Shown here: one piece after another, positions 34,240 through 46,380 of the stretch
Layout of the letters: every line of letters starts with the position of its first letter
Position numbering within the stretch: the first letter of the stretch is position 1
Origin: Osmia lignaria lignaria
Lineage: Eukaryota; Arthropoda; Insecta; Hymenoptera; Megachilidae
Assembly (NCBI RefSeq): GCF_051020975.1
Contig: NC_135044.1
Coordinates: 4,032,501 to 4,096,500, forward strand
Direction: 5' to 3'
Length of the DNA stretch: 64,000 nt
Notes under the pieces: generated by a model
The model's database searches: none
What the model saw: only the letters and a program-made list of their open reading frames with translations
What the model was told of the DNA's origin: nothing
Program-made: the position numbers and the translations under genes

Positions 34240-37200
34240 TCTCTCTCGTATAATCATTAGTTAAATCATTTTAGCAGCACCATTATTTGTAGATATGAGA
34301 GGGTTGCTATCAGCATTCGTGGCTTTTAAAACAGGACTGTGGTAAGCTAGGAATTCCTGCGACCAAAGCAAGAATGTTCGTTTCTGCAAGCATCTCGGTG
34401 TGATTAATCCTCGAAATAGTTCACATATCATTGGCATACCTTGCGGATGCATGCTTCAGAAAGTAATTGCTATAAATAATCGTTCATCAAACGAGGTACT
34501 TACATATGTGTTTTAACGCGAAACACATAAATGCAAGAAGATCGACAAAACTAGTTTTATTAATATTTTTCTTCTTCACGTGCAAGTTAAATTGTACCTA
34601 TTAATGATAGAAGAATTTGGAAAAAATGTTTTCCATTTCTACGCTGAAATGTAATCAGCTAATTGCTCTATCTATGAAACAGAAATTTCACCCACAGAAG
34701 TCACCTTTGCTCTTTTATCCTGGTCTAAATGGATCAGCGGTGGATTCCGGAAGAGGAAAATTAGCTTGGTGACAAACAAATCACACGGATCCGGTTATTT
34801 TATCATTTTTCCTATGCCCGGTGGACATAGTTCTCGCGCCGGCATCTGCCGAGAAATTCGCGATTGGAGCATAAAAATTCCAGGTGCGCTCATCCCTGGA
34901 CAGGATAATCGAATTTTTCGCTCGCACCTTGCCATAGTGGTCGTCCTTGATAAGGTGACGAGAAAATAGAAGACGAAATAAAATTAGCCATTAATCAGAT
35001 CCCAGTGGTATCTGTCTGCGTAGATTGCACGTCCCGTTCGTTCGTGAACGAAGGGAAAAGGAAAAAAAGAAAAATACCAAAGTAGAAACGGAACAACAGT
35101 GGCGTAAAAGCACAACCCACGACACGTTACGATTTATTCGCGCAATTTCGTAGTGGCGACAATTACGAACAGGCAATTTATAAATATTAGAGAGGAAACA
35201 GCGTATCTCTGCGCTCGATGACGGCTTTTCCACAGCGGAAGATCAACATTCGAGAAATGCGATCGTTTTTAAAGAGATACACCGCGATTTATCTTGATAC
35301 TGGTTCTTCGATCCAGCTTTAAATTTTTCAGATTTTTCATATTTTGATTTTCTATCAAGGAGCTTGGAGAAAAGTAGAGCAAAATTGGGCATAGTTTTAA
35401 TTCCACGAATTTGATTCCACGTGGAATAACAATGGAAAAAATATTCGCAGAAATTTATGATCATTTTGACGTTGTTTCCAGGTTAATCCTTGCTTTATGA
35501 AGGTAATCTGCTTTCGAAACGGACAGAGAAGAACGTAAAATATTAAACTGTATGTATTTAAAATAAACAACAGTTTTCTACATAACAGAATATAATTATC
35601 TTCGTATTGTAGCATTGTAACTCCGTCCAATTTATTTCATTTAATACTCGCGTATGAAAGAGATTCTATTTGTGATTTAATTATACATTTAAAAAGTTTA
35701 ATTAAAAAATCAAATATAATTTTCATCTCGATCAACCCCGTTCTAAATGCCTAATAAACAATCCATCAAATTCCTTCGTTCCACCAAGCATAACAAACAC
35801 ATTCACCCTTAATTAAAATCACCCTTCCACCTTCTTTCCAACCCCGTTCATTATCTCCAACACCGTCATCCGATAATCTCTCTGAATCCTAGCCGACGTT
35901 TAACGATTCGAACGAGAACACGCGTACACTCGAGCGTTTCACGGTTCTCAGAAATCTCCGGGAATTTAGCATCGCGGTTGAATTGAAAAAGGAAAAAAGA
36001 AGAAGGGAAGCGTGTGCAGCTTGTTAAGAAGCGAGATTAATTGCGAGGCGTTCTATCCCGGGACGAAGAATAATTCCTGCCGGGGCTATGCGGCTATATA
36101 AATCGCGTACATGTTCGAAAATAAATTCGCCAATAAGAATGACGGTGTTTGGTGCGCGTCGGATATCGAAAACACGCTATCAACGAGCGTCTCGCCATTT
36201 GAATTTCTGATACTGGTCAGATGTATGTACACGTAGTTGCAGGAAAAAAATATAAAAATGGGATGAGAAATTGGAAACGGTTACGCGTCCCCGGTGTAAT
36301 ATTTTACAATACCTCGTCGGGGACGAGGTGTGTTCGAAGTCGTTGCACGTTCACCCCCGTGGAGGAAAAAAAAGAGGGAGGTGGTTCGGTTTTAAACGAG
36401 AACGCGGTTCTTCGATCGCTATGTACACCACCGGTTTTTTTTTCCATACCTCCTTCGTTTACAACGAAATGAATTTTTCACACGATCTTCGATCGGCTGT
36501 TGATAAGTTACGTTCAATGATAGACACGGTGTATTGTCGTTTTTCTTTTGTTTTTAATGAAAATGGAAAAATAATAGGCTACGAGAAATGTGGAGAAATA
36601 TTATCGTTATATGATTTAATTTGTTTCGAAAATTTTATTTCGTGATATCCGATAAACATCAGCTAATTCGTGTTCCCCTTACGTGAAATGAATAATTCTG
36701 AAAGCAAACGACATGATTTTTTTCCTCTCTCTCTCTCTTCAACTTTCATAGAGGGTTAAATCTCAAACGCTAGCAGCGACGTTCAACGTAAAAAGCTCAC
36801 CGTTTAATGACAAAGAGGCGAAAAAATCAGAAAAGTCTACGAACTACTAGCGTTAAAGCGGTTCTACTGGCACATGGCCAAAACTAGGGCGACGACGATT
36901 GTTTTTGCATTGGAAAAAATCGATTCCCGTTGGAATATCGTGCCGTTCCACGCTTATGTCTCTCTGTGTCATAATTCTTTTAATTATCGTTAATTGGGTA
37001 ACAAAGGTATCGAATTGGCTTCCATGTTTAATTAATTTAAATAACGTAATTTCTATTATACATATTCCGATAATTAAATTACATTCACAATTAACACGAT
37101 GGTTATCAAATATGCTACATTAGAAAAAAAAATATCAAATTCCTTGTCTAAAATGACAGATTGTTAATTACAATGAATAATGAATCAGAGTGAAATTCGT

Positions 37201-37520
37201 GTACCGTTTAATTATGGATTTTAATTTGGACATTCCGGAACGAGGCTACTGGTAATTTAATAAAATATTAACCGAAAGTGAAGCTAATGGATATTGAAGA
37301 ACAATATATCGTTGGTTTGATAAATGTTAATCAGAAAACATGGAGGTTCAAAATGAATCACATGGTCCATGAAAACGTTTATACAGTCAATTTTACCAAT
37401 AGATAATGTTTCATACTTCCACATAATATAAGCAACAGAATGATCCTTTTTCGCAGGAGAAAAATTTCGAAACGATGGGATGTCCGAATATTAATGCCTG
37501 TAACAGTATCTCATTTTCTC
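34240..37520. other. Spacer, no gene recognised
   Basis: AT-rich sequence with a CpG-richer interval at 35.9-36.5 kb. A TATATAAA at 36,095-36,102 could be a TATA element, but no initiator or convincing open frame follows at the right distance. A minus-strand donor-like AT|GTAAGT lies near 34,500 without a good acceptor. A short CT run is at 36,725-36,740. Confidence 0.4.
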
Positions 37521-37527
37521 TTTGCAG

Positions 37528-37601
37528 ACAAACAAAATAAAGCCAAGTTGGAACGTGTCGAGAACGCAGGAGCGCTGGTTGTACATATTCATTTCAGAAC
37601 G
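37528..37601 (+). CDS. Exon-like segment, plus strand
   Basis: A good acceptor (CTCATTTTCTCTTTGCAG), with a branchpoint-like TATTAAT about 35 bases upstream, leads into 74 nt that end at ACG|GTAACT. Two frames are open throughout: one begins TNKIKPSWNVSRTQERW, the other KQNKAKLERVENAGALVV. Because both are open the coding frame is undecided, and chance is a real possibility. No family is recognised for either. The donor is acceptable but not consensus. Confidence 0.25.
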
Positions 37602-37609
37602 GTAACTTT

Positions 37610-40405
37610 CTGACCATTTTTCCTCTCCGTTCATATCCGTTGGATGAATGCGCGAAAAATTTCGGTCAAACGGTGCATCCCATGAAAATTGGACACACGC
37701 ATACCGTGGAACGGGAAAGCCGTTTATTATGAACCGAAATGGTCATACTGGGACCGCAATAATGTACCGGACTGAAGGAGAGAATAAATAAGAAGCGGAT
37801 CTATTTTTAAACGTAGATCGTGAAAGGGTTAACCCTTCAAATCCAACGATTCATTGGTCTAAGAAAAATTATCATAATACTTTCAAGATAATTATAACAT
37901 TAAGTTGCGCTTTTCCTTAATTATTGTCTGAATACTTAAATTTTGTAAAATAAACTTGACGTAGGAAAATTATCGAGTCACCTCGTAGGGATTGAAACGA
38001 ATCACTCTACGTATATGGCCGTCGGTTCGATACGTCGAAGGTGTTGACCAGCATTGTCGTACCGTTCCTATTGTTTGCGGTGACACGGTCCAAGTATCGT
38101 TTGCAAACTTTGATCATTTGCGGTATTGTTCGAGCGTACCCGTACTAATTCTAGTCAAGGTGTATCGACGTATTTATTCGTGCTACGACAGGTTTGGCTG
38201 CTGTATCGTATGGCCAAACTTTACGGTAACTTTGGTAACAGTCAAACAAGATGGAAAATTAAAGGAGTAGCTTCATCGTTTCCCGTTGAAATGTAAACGC
38301 TTACTGGTAAATGTTTGCTGTCAGTTTCGCTTCTCGTTCCATTACACAACACTGTTGTATTCGCGGTGGAATCAAAGTTCGATCCAAGCTTTAGCTATTT
38401 AATTAACGCGATTAAAAATGTTCCCTGGCTTTTGGTTTCTGCGCAATCTCGTTGTGTACATGCCTCGTTATACCGCGCACTATTTTCCGTCGAGTTTCCC
38501 TCGGTGAACGCACAAGAGGCTTCTCTTCCATACACTGGCTCATTGAATTGCTTTTTTCATTTCTCTTCTTCTTATTCTTCCCTTTGCTTTCGACGAGCAC
38601 CTCTGCCTTAACGTTTGACGGCCTTTTTCCCGTGGATAAGAGATGTGCCGGTGATAAGAATCAGGGTGAAGAAATATTTTTATCATTTTTGTATTAAACA
38701 CTTTTGTGATATATGATTATTTTATTTAAAGAATTTTCATTGTCTAAATTTGTACAATTAAGGAGCATGTACGGAAGCACAATATTTAGCGTTTGAAAGC
38801 CCCCTTTATTTTGAAATGCATAATAAGCGTCGTCGAGAGTTACCGGATCGTTCGATCACCATCTGCCGTCACGTTAAACGGCACCGTGCTAATCTACAGG
38901 GGTGAGAAATAAAAGTTCAACCTCGAGGGGGCTTCTTCACCGGCGTATTAACGCGAGAATAGGGCGGACGAGAAGGGACAATTGTTGTTCGAACAACGTT
39001 CTATCGACTGACTCGAAGATCGAGCTAGGAAATTTTTTATGATAATTGTAACACCAAAACTTTGTATTTAAAAACAACGAGTACCCCGCGATGCTGTTAC
39101 AAACGATGTTTCTTATCGTTAGATCGAAGAATAAAAAGTTGTCTATGAATTCTGTAACCTGTTTAAACCTTTTTAAAAGGAAGAAATCCTGAGTGTTTCG
39201 AGAGCATTAAATTCTGTAAAAATTTTACGTGAAATAAACCTGAAAAGTTTGTATTATACATAGTTTAATATTCAGAAAATAAAGTTTTCTTGCAACCAAA
39301 AGTTTGTGCCTCTTTTTTGTCCCTGTAGCCCTTCTATCCATGATAATGATAATTATACCTCGTCGTTAAAAATAAAGTCTTTTCTAACATGGTCAGGAGA
39401 TTATAATGATAATATTTGATTAAACAATTTGCCTGTTTCCCTTCAAACTTTTCCGAAAATTCTATCTTGTCAGTTAAACGATAGAAAGAAAACGAAGCCC
39501 GCGTGGCATGGTATTTTACAGAGTGGCGCGTGTTCGTTTATTAAATATCGTTTCACGGTGATTGCAGGCTATCTGGAAACGAGGCACCCTTTGGAGCTGG
39601 TATTAATTGACTGATACTTAATTACCACGAGCACGTTAATGCACCAGCGATAGAGTGTGAGATTCTATCGATACGTTTTTGGAACGTTCAACGGACCATA
39701 ATTACGTGTCGTTCGCATTAAACGACATCGTTAAACAGTTAATTTTGTGTAGGGAAGTGATTCAATTGCATCCTGTTGCCACGAGTGGAAAAGTATATTT
39801 CAGTGGAAAAGGAATAAGTAAATGTATTCAAAGAATTGAAGAAAATTAATGAACTAAAGTGAAGCCTTCAAAGGAGAATGCACTTTGCACTTGAAGATTG
39901 CACTTTGTTGAAAGGAAGAAGTATTGTGCATCTACCTATTATATTCAATTGAATTACGGATTAAACACAGCCTAAGGGAGTTGCGTATTAACCTTTTAGT
40001 TGCTGGAGGCAAGTAAACTCTGTACAGTTTCATTGCTCTAGCCAACTGTATTAGCATGGTGTAAATAATTCAACTGAAATCAGGACAAACATGCATTCAC
40101 GAGTTTCTATATGCTTTATAAACTTACGTCAGTTTCAATTAAAGAGCAGTGGCGCAATTAGAGAAGTCAGAAGGGTTGCTCGACATCCCCGTTGTGAAAT
40201 TAAAAAATCATTTCTTCAATATTCTAAAAAATTTCAGAAAATGTTGTCGAGAGTAATCGAAAATGAAAGGAAAAAAATTCGAACGAATATTACCATGATG
40301 CTAATAAGGTATAGAAAAATTTTGTTGACTGCCCTGCAGGAGGATCGTTGTCGATAGTTTGTTAAAAGCATTCCTCGGGCATTCTTTCCTGACGAAAGAA
40401 ACCAC
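37610..40405. other. Spacer, no gene recognised
   Basis: AT-rich with occasional CpG patches. A 98-codon frame at 38,315-38,611 has a hydrophobic start but no supporting splice signals. A repeat of GCACTTTG within 39,883-39,910 is very short. Nothing else stands out. Confidence 0.4.
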
Positions 40406-40409
40406 CTGA

Positions 40410-40811
40410 ATCCACTCGACCCAGAATCACCTAAAGCGTCTCTTCGATCCACTGGTAACCGCGAAGAATTCCAAGGAAATCGAAGAAGAAAAGAAGTATC
40501 CGTCCATCGAGGGCATATCCATCGGACTAGTTTCACCACTTCCATCTTTAAATCCAAAATCGTGTAACGCGCGAACGGCATCGCCGGAAATGCTTATCGA
40601 TGGAGAAAGAAGGCCGGTGAAAACTCGGTGGTTCGGAATGCCCATATCCTGGAGGGGTGGTTCGTATACGGCTTGCAGGTTACCACGACATCTGACGCCC
40701 TTAGGAAGCTTCCGAGCAACGATTCAAGGGTTCCAACTGGCCTCGGGCTTACCGAGGCATCTTCCACCTTCCTACTATTCCCCTTCGTACACTCTGCTTC
40801 CGGCTGGTTAA
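40410..40811 (+). CDS. 133-codon stop-free segment, hypothetical, plus strand
   Basis: The plus frame is open from just after TGA (40,407-40,409) to a stop at 40,809-40,811. The first 80 residues look protein-like: an acidic/basic stretch (KNSKEIEEEKKYPSIEG), then a Pro/Ser-rich region, then KTRWFGMPISWRGG. No domain is recognised. First-base purine content is about 58 percent, not decisive. The minus strand is also open for 98 codons (40,723 to 40,427), with ATG at 40,645, and looks equally protein-like. At most one strand is likely to be coding. On the minus strand a TTTAG|GTGATT donor would end the frame near 40,430. No strong acceptor is visible for either. Confidence 0.22.
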   Translation: MHSTQNHLKRLFDPLVTAKNSKEIEEEKKYPSIEGISIGLVSPLPSLNPKSCNARTASPEMLIDGERRPVKTRWFGMPISWRGGSYTACRLPRHLTPLGSFRATIQGFQLASGLPRHLPPSYYSPSYTLLPAG

Positions 40812-42770
40812 CCGGAAATACGCTCCGCCTCGTTTATACTTGACTCGAATAGATTCCAACAAACCTTCGGACCCTTCTCTTTGCGAAAGAAATTAACTAC
40901 CCGTCGACTAGACGTGACTACAGTTTCCTTTCTCTCCGTGATCCTTTTTCATCCCTTCGTGGACTCTGTATAGACCGGATTTATGCACGAACCACGTGGC
41001 GATCGAGCGTGACTCGTGATCATTGGTCCGCGATCGGACTACGAGGATTGATTGTTTTTACAGGACTCTAGACGGAATAGGGGAAATTGATTTTGCTTGG
41101 TGAATTCTACTGAAACGATGGCTTGGATGAACGGACACTACTGGATGAGCAACTTCCTGTTGCTCTTCAATCGCTAAAGTAATCCATCTGATGATCGATG
41201 AAGCGTACACTAATATTTGTGTAGCGATATTCTACGAAAGGAATCTTCCAAAATCTTCTACCAGAATTTCTTTTAAAAGGATACAAATTTCGAGGCGTAC
41301 AATTATTTTCTAAACTACGAATCGCAGAAATAGCGGAGCAATTCTCGCCTAGAACAATCGCTTCTTCATCCCGAAGGATCGAGTCTACATTTCGCGCTGA
41401 ATCGTAATTAACCGTGACACTTGGCCCTATTCTGGCTCCTTTGTTCGAGATCTTACGGAACCGCGTTGAAATTGCTGCACACCGAAACACTAGAGCCTCC
41501 TTTATTGGCCGTACACCTTGCCCCGACGCACGCTATTATTGCCACGCATTTAGCCCACGATACATCGCTAACAGCGAATACATTGTGCGTACTTTATCCA
41601 CGAAACTCAACGAGACCCTTTCGTCGTCGCACCCTCTCGAGAAGGGTGAATTCAACGCTCGAGTTTCGAAACCGACCCAGCCCTCTCAGCCCAAGTCGAA
41701 ACGAGGGAATCAGCGATTGCTGATTGAGTTACCGGGACGAGTATTGCGATTTCACCTTTATTCGGTGAAATCGATGCCAGGAAATGAATGATGCTGTTAA
41801 CTGATACAAAGGGAGTTTAGGATTCGGGTTGAAAGCGAAGTTTAGTTTAAAACTGAAGTTTTTCATATATTTCTTTTAAAACTGTTATCGTATTTATCAT
41901 TGTTTGCGATACTTTTGGATAAATTGTTGGCAGCATTTTCTACCTTCCCTTATTTAACATTTACCGTTTATTATGCTCATGACAGGACGCTGTATTCCCA
42001 AAGTTTCTGGCAAGAACCCTCCAAAGGGATTTAAATTGAAAGCTAAACGGGATGAAGGTACGAAAATATTCAAGCTTTCAGAGAACAGCTTCTCTCTTCT
42101 TTTTACATTCTCGAGAAATTTGCAAGTTAAGAAGTTTACAAATGTGAAACGTCGATAACGTTTATACCAGAATAGAAGCTACATTTCATTAAAGATAAAT
42201 GCGGAATTTAACAAAGACAACTATAGAAGGAAAGCGCCGATGAAAGTTATTAATAGCTTAAATAAATTTTCAGTTTATCTTCAAAGGGAATTGAAGATTA
42301 CATTAATGAAAATATAATTTCATTAACGAATACTGATAATGAAGTGAATCAGCCTTTAATGCTCCTAATCTTTCCATTTCATTGTCATAAAGAATAGAGG
42401 AATACCATTAACAAATTAATAAATCGGTAATTTCACGACATCGTCAAAGAGAAATTATTCGACGGAAGGTGGAAAACGTTTCATTGAAATTAACACGATG
42501 AATTCTATCGGGACATACGTATTGTATAATATATATACACAAATATTTTCTCCAAAGATTCAACTACGTTGTGGAAGTACACAAGGTAAAGAGTAAATGG
42601 AGTGAGAGGTCCGCGTGAAGATTGATTAACAACGCAAAGCATGCCTCGTTTAACTTCCTCCATCAGCCTTTTGTCACGCGTTTGCTCTGTCAAATGGAAA
42701 CTCCTCGTCTGGCCTCTCGAACGTCCTCAGGTGTGTTGGCGGCCTGCTGAATACATCCATTGAATCTGCT
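40812..42770. other. Spacer, no gene recognised
   Basis: CpG-rich to 41.8 kb with overlapping frames of 100-125 codons on the plus strand (41,414-41,791). None has a recognisable feature or good splice signals. AT-rich spacer follows from 41.8 to 42.6 kb. Confidence 0.4.
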
Positions 42771-42781
42771 CGTCATTGCAG

Positions 42782-42812
42782 CCGACGCTGACGAGCCTCG
42801 AGAGCTACACAG
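42782..42812 (+). CDS. Possible 31-nt microexon
   Basis: The segment lies between ATTGCAG and ACACAG|GTATAC. Two frames are open (PTLTSLESYT and DADEPRELHR) and one is closed. Microexons of this size are common in insect neuronal genes. The pyrimidine tract is weak and the segment is short, so this could easily be chance. Confidence 0.12.
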
Positions 42813-42879
42813 GTATACGTTTCATCCCCTGTGTCTCCAACCACCCCCTTATCCCGTTCCGCCCCGTTTCTCGTCCGTG

Positions 42880-42894
42880 ACGTCGTCGTCGTCG
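42880..42894. repeat. Short (GTC)n run
   Basis: Four GTC units in a CpG-rich setting at 42,882-42,893. Confidence 0.7.
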
Positions 42895-43109
42895 GTGGGG
42901 CGTCTGGTTCGCGCGTTCGACGCTGCAATTCAACCGCGAATAAAGTTGCACCGGCTCGCCTCGATAAATGAGGTTCGTTCGTTGGATTTAATGCGAATCA
43001 AAGGTATTCTTTAAACGACCTACGGATTTCAACCACGAATCTTTTATTTCGTCGCGTTGCAAGAAGAACGAGATAGTTAGGATTAACAGTTGAGTAACCG
43101 AGTACTCGA

Positions 43110-43188
43110 ATAATTAATCGAGTAGCTAATTAACCGAACGGTTGATTAGTTGAACGGTTAATTAATCGAATAGTTGGATAATCAACGA
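43110..43188. repeat. Degenerate 16-bp minisatellite
   Basis: The sequence divides into units of about 16 bases: 43,110-43,124 (15), 43,125-43,140, 43,141-43,156, 43,157-43,172 and 43,173-43,188. The consensus is close to GTTAATTAATCGAACG. Units share the TTAATTA or GATTA core and a CGAA or CGAG end. Divergence between units indicates age. The repeated core is a homeodomain-type TAATTA. Confidence 0.6.
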
Positions 43189-43978
43189 ACATAACTGAGT
43201 AACTAAATTCAGTGAATAGTCGCATCGCGTTGAGTGTGGAATATCCAGACAATTGGACGGCGTTAATTAACCCCGATTTCGAATCGATCTTAATTTACAC
43301 AATTTCGAAACGGTTTCGATTCATACCGAAATCCCAACTATCGGAATACCGTTTATAGGAAACGTCGATTGTACAAGCATCTATTATACGCGATATCGGT
43401 TATTCGAAACGCTGCTTGCGCCCTATAAAAATGTAAGAATTAATTCACGAGCTTCGATAAGTTAGCCACGCGTTCGCGCCGCTACAGATAATTGCCCTCG
43501 CGTTGGCCAGTTTCATTCGAATCGAAATGAACAGTGGAAGAGAAATGCCTACGGTTAATCAAAACGGTGAAAACTCGTCGACAATGATTTTTCTAAAATT
43601 CTCAATAAAAAGAATGATTTTTAACAATTCGCAATCAGATATGAAATTAAAACAGGCTTATCAAAACGTTAAATATCAACCGATATCTGTTTCCTCTGTT
43701 AACCGAGGATAAATAACAAAAACAAATTTATGGAATCTAATTAATGGAAAATAAAGAACCAGCCATAAAAATGCATCGAGTTAATAGCAAACAGTCGGTT
43801 TGATGTACTGCGTGTACAGCCGGCGAGTGTTCGATTCATTTTGTACGGGCTGTGATCGATTATGCAAAACAATTTGTTCTCCGCGCGTTTCCCGAGATCC
43901 GGGGCTCAACGATTTTAATTCGCAAATATATATTTTTCGCAAACAAATCCGCGATTTCATATCAGTTTTCGTTAGCTC

Positions 43979-43986
43979 TATAAATA
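43979..43986 (+). promoter_or_regulatory. TATA-box-like TATAAATA
   Basis: A perfect TATAAATA lies at the beginning of the 43,984-44,241 open segment. There is no clear initiator 25-30 bases downstream. Listed because it sits directly ahead of one of the more coding-like segments. Confidence 0.12.
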
Positions 43987-44092
43987 GGAAAACAAAAAAG
44001 AAACAATCATCGAACTACTAAAAAGAGATTCATTCTCGATGTTGAATCTAGAATTTGTGTTGTTTCAAATGTTTCAAATTCTAAAAATTTAG

Positions 44093-44241
44093 AAGAAGTG
44101 ACGCAAGTGGCGGGCGACGAAATTGAAGCACGCCGTAAGAAAATCATCAAAGGTTGTAGCGCAGTGTTCGAGAATTTGATTTCCGGAATGAAGAGGCTCG
44201 TTTCGCGAATCCAGTACGGCATGTCGGGCTTTATAGCCTGA
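44093..44241 (+). CDS. Possible terminal coding exon, plus strand
   Basis: The plus frame is open from 43,984 to a TGA at 44,239-44,241. Its last part, after an acceptor-like TTTAG at 44,088-44,092, has the strongest codon-position signal I counted. About 34 of 48 first positions are purine and 18 are G. The product is hydrophilic and helix-like, beginning EVTQVAGDEIEARRKKIIKG, with a slightly hydrophobic C-terminus ending in FIA. Before 44,090 the frame is poorer in this signal, which fits an intron-exon boundary there. No family is recognised. The minus strand is also open over 44,007-44,222, which lowers confidence. The upstream exons are not identified. Confidence 0.3.
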
Positions 44242-46110
44242 CGTTGCTAGCTATTGCACACGCGTCTTGCATTCTGTTCCGGTTAAATTAGTCGATGTTG
44301 TCCCGCGGGGGGTTGGCGGGTAGCAAATGTCGGTTTCGTTGAAGGGAAAACAACAATCGAGTTAACTCGTAAAGTGTACTATTGCCCTCTCCTCGACGAC
44401 CCGTCTAACTTTTTATGAGCTCATCCAACTTTCCGGCAACTTGTAACTTAACGCTTCTTTGTCTTACGATTCCCCTTAGCCATCCACCACTTTCAAATTA
44501 GCCGTTTATCGCTCGAGTCGTCTTCGGAAATCTTCGCCCTTGGAAATTCCAAGTGGAATTCAAATTCAACTGAACGAAGAAGAAGGTTCGTTCGTTAATC
44601 TCGCATCGTCGACCCTGTTTCAGATTTTACACTTTCCATTGAACGTTTGTAACCGATGCACGTGTCAAGAGCCCGTGTACTTTGTTTCGCTCAATTAACC
44701 CATATTCACACCCGTTCCCGGCGTCGAGCGACATTTATGCCAACGCGATAAAATATAATGCTTGCTTTTTCATTTGTTTTCGTTCGCCGGTTAATTTTCA
44801 ATCGGTCGTCGAATCGCGTTATTTTTGCTGATTAAACGTGCTAATAAAAACACCTCTATTGACTTTGGTTTTTGGCCAAAAAGAAAATGAAACAGTAGTA
44901 AATTTTATATCGCAACGGCTGCAGGGAAGGGATTGAAAATGAAACAATCGTTGAATGGAGAAAAAAGGGTAAGAAGGGATGGTTCGCAGGATTCGTTGAG
45001 AAGTTAATGCCAGGAGGATGGCGGTGTGACGGTTAACAGCAGCTCGAACGATCGTAAATCGCGACGAATGCATGGTGTTCACGGGAGTGGTCGTAAACTG
45101 TGAAAGGAGCCAAGGAAGATGCAAGTTCACGTGAAACTGGCATAGTACTCGATCTTCTGCGACGAATTGCAAGGACGTGCCGATCGTAACATTGTTTTCG
45201 ATGTGGCCCTTTTATGTCTGCATCGTCTCCCCTTCTTCGATTCGTGAAATGGATTAACCCTTCGAGAAAGAGGGATCCCCGAAGGAACCGAGAGGGTGCC
45301 TCTCGTCTCATACTCGAAACTTCTCAACGAGAATTTGCGTTCCCAGTAATTTATAACTGTTCCACCAGACTTAGACGAGAATTCTCGGGAACAGAATCGC
45401 TATCGACAGCATTTGTCGTTGGGTTAGAACGATTGAAATTAGTTTTAAATAATGTCGATGAATAGATAAAAATGTTTTAAATAAAAATATGAGGAACGGT
45501 TATTTCGTGAACAAAGAAGTACAGTTGAATCGAGAGAATTGTATACTTTATAAAACGAGTATAAGAGACCTTTTTTACCGGTACTCCATTCTCATTCATT
45601 TTTTTGTATTTCTCTGGAGGATGGATGTCCTGGATTAAATGCGAAACAATCGCACGGAATTCCATTCGAATGGGAACAAAGATTATATAATTCACGTTCG
45701 AATAAGAATTCAAATGAAATTCGGTTTCCCTCCAATAGCTGTTTCCTTTCATTGAAATTCTAGATGACATTTATTAGCTGATATACAAAGAGACGAATTG
45801 TTAATTAAAAGTGAATTTTTTCACGTGTATCCGTATGTAAAATTCAGCCAATGAATGAAATTTTCGAAAGACAGGGCGCGAGGAAATAATTGTCGAGGCA
45901 ATTTCAGCATCGTTATTGTTAATTAAAGCAGTTATAGGGTGGAAATTGAACAGGGGCGAACGAGAAACCCTGTAATTCTGTAACCCTGTGCGTTATCGTT
46001 TTTCACGAACGAGTTCGACGTTGCTTTTGACCTAGATAATTTGAAACAAGAAAATTGTCCACTAGGTGCTAGGCTGCTTGTTCAGCGTTTCTAGGATGGC
46101 TGACTGTACG
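44242..46110. other. Spacer, no gene recognised
   Basis: Mixed CpG-rich sequence with a 117-codon minus-strand frame at 44,819-45,172 and others near 45.1-45.5 kb, without recognisable features. No repeats or RNA genes. Confidence 0.4.
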
Positions 46111-46118
46111 TTCTCTTA

Positions 46119-46331
46119 ATGAAACCATGCGTCTTCTTTTTCATTTATCTTCTCGTCAGTCTTGAGATGAATTCAGCGAGCATAACGAAGGGAACTCCTA
46201 AGATTTTTCAGACTTTCTCACCTCCGCTACTTTTTTTCGCGGGTTTATATACAGTCTCAGACTTCCGGGATACCAACCAGTCCATCTCTCCTCTTCTCCT
46301 TTCTTCTCTTCTTTCCAGAGTATTCTCTTAG
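46119..46331 (+). CDS. 70-codon ATG frame with a signal-peptide-like start, hypothetical
   Basis: An ATG at 46,119 opens a 70-codon frame ending at TAG (46,329-46,331). The start (MKPCVFFFIYLLVSLEMNSA) has the layout of a secretion signal: a Lys, a core of about 11 hydrophobic residues, then small residues near position 20. The rest is Ser/Leu-rich, partly because the 3' end is a pyrimidine tract. That tract ends in an excellent acceptor-like CTTTCCAG at 46,311-46,318, so the last codons may be intron. It could be a small secreted peptide or a first exon, but no donor is evident. Confidence 0.15.
   Translation: MKPCVFFFIYLLVSLEMNSASITKGTPKIFQTFSPPLLFFAGLYTVSDFRDTNQSISPLLLSSLLSRVFS
46270..46318 (+). 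promoter_or_regulatory. Strong polypyrimidine tract with 3' splice-like CAG
   Basis: Almost fifty bases of C and T end in TTTCCAG at 46,312-46,318. The following frame gives 11 codons (SILLAASFIKG) and then TGA, so a terminal coding exon is conceivable. A 15-bp minisatellite begins about 60 bases later. Confidence 0.25.
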
Positions 46332-46380
46332 CGGCTAGCTTCATTAAGGGCTGAGAATGCTCCAACACAGCCGTACGTCA

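Noticed and set aside
36095..36102. TATATAAA as a core promoter.
   Set aside because: No initiator-like TCAGT at 25-30 bases downstream and no coding-like sequence after it.
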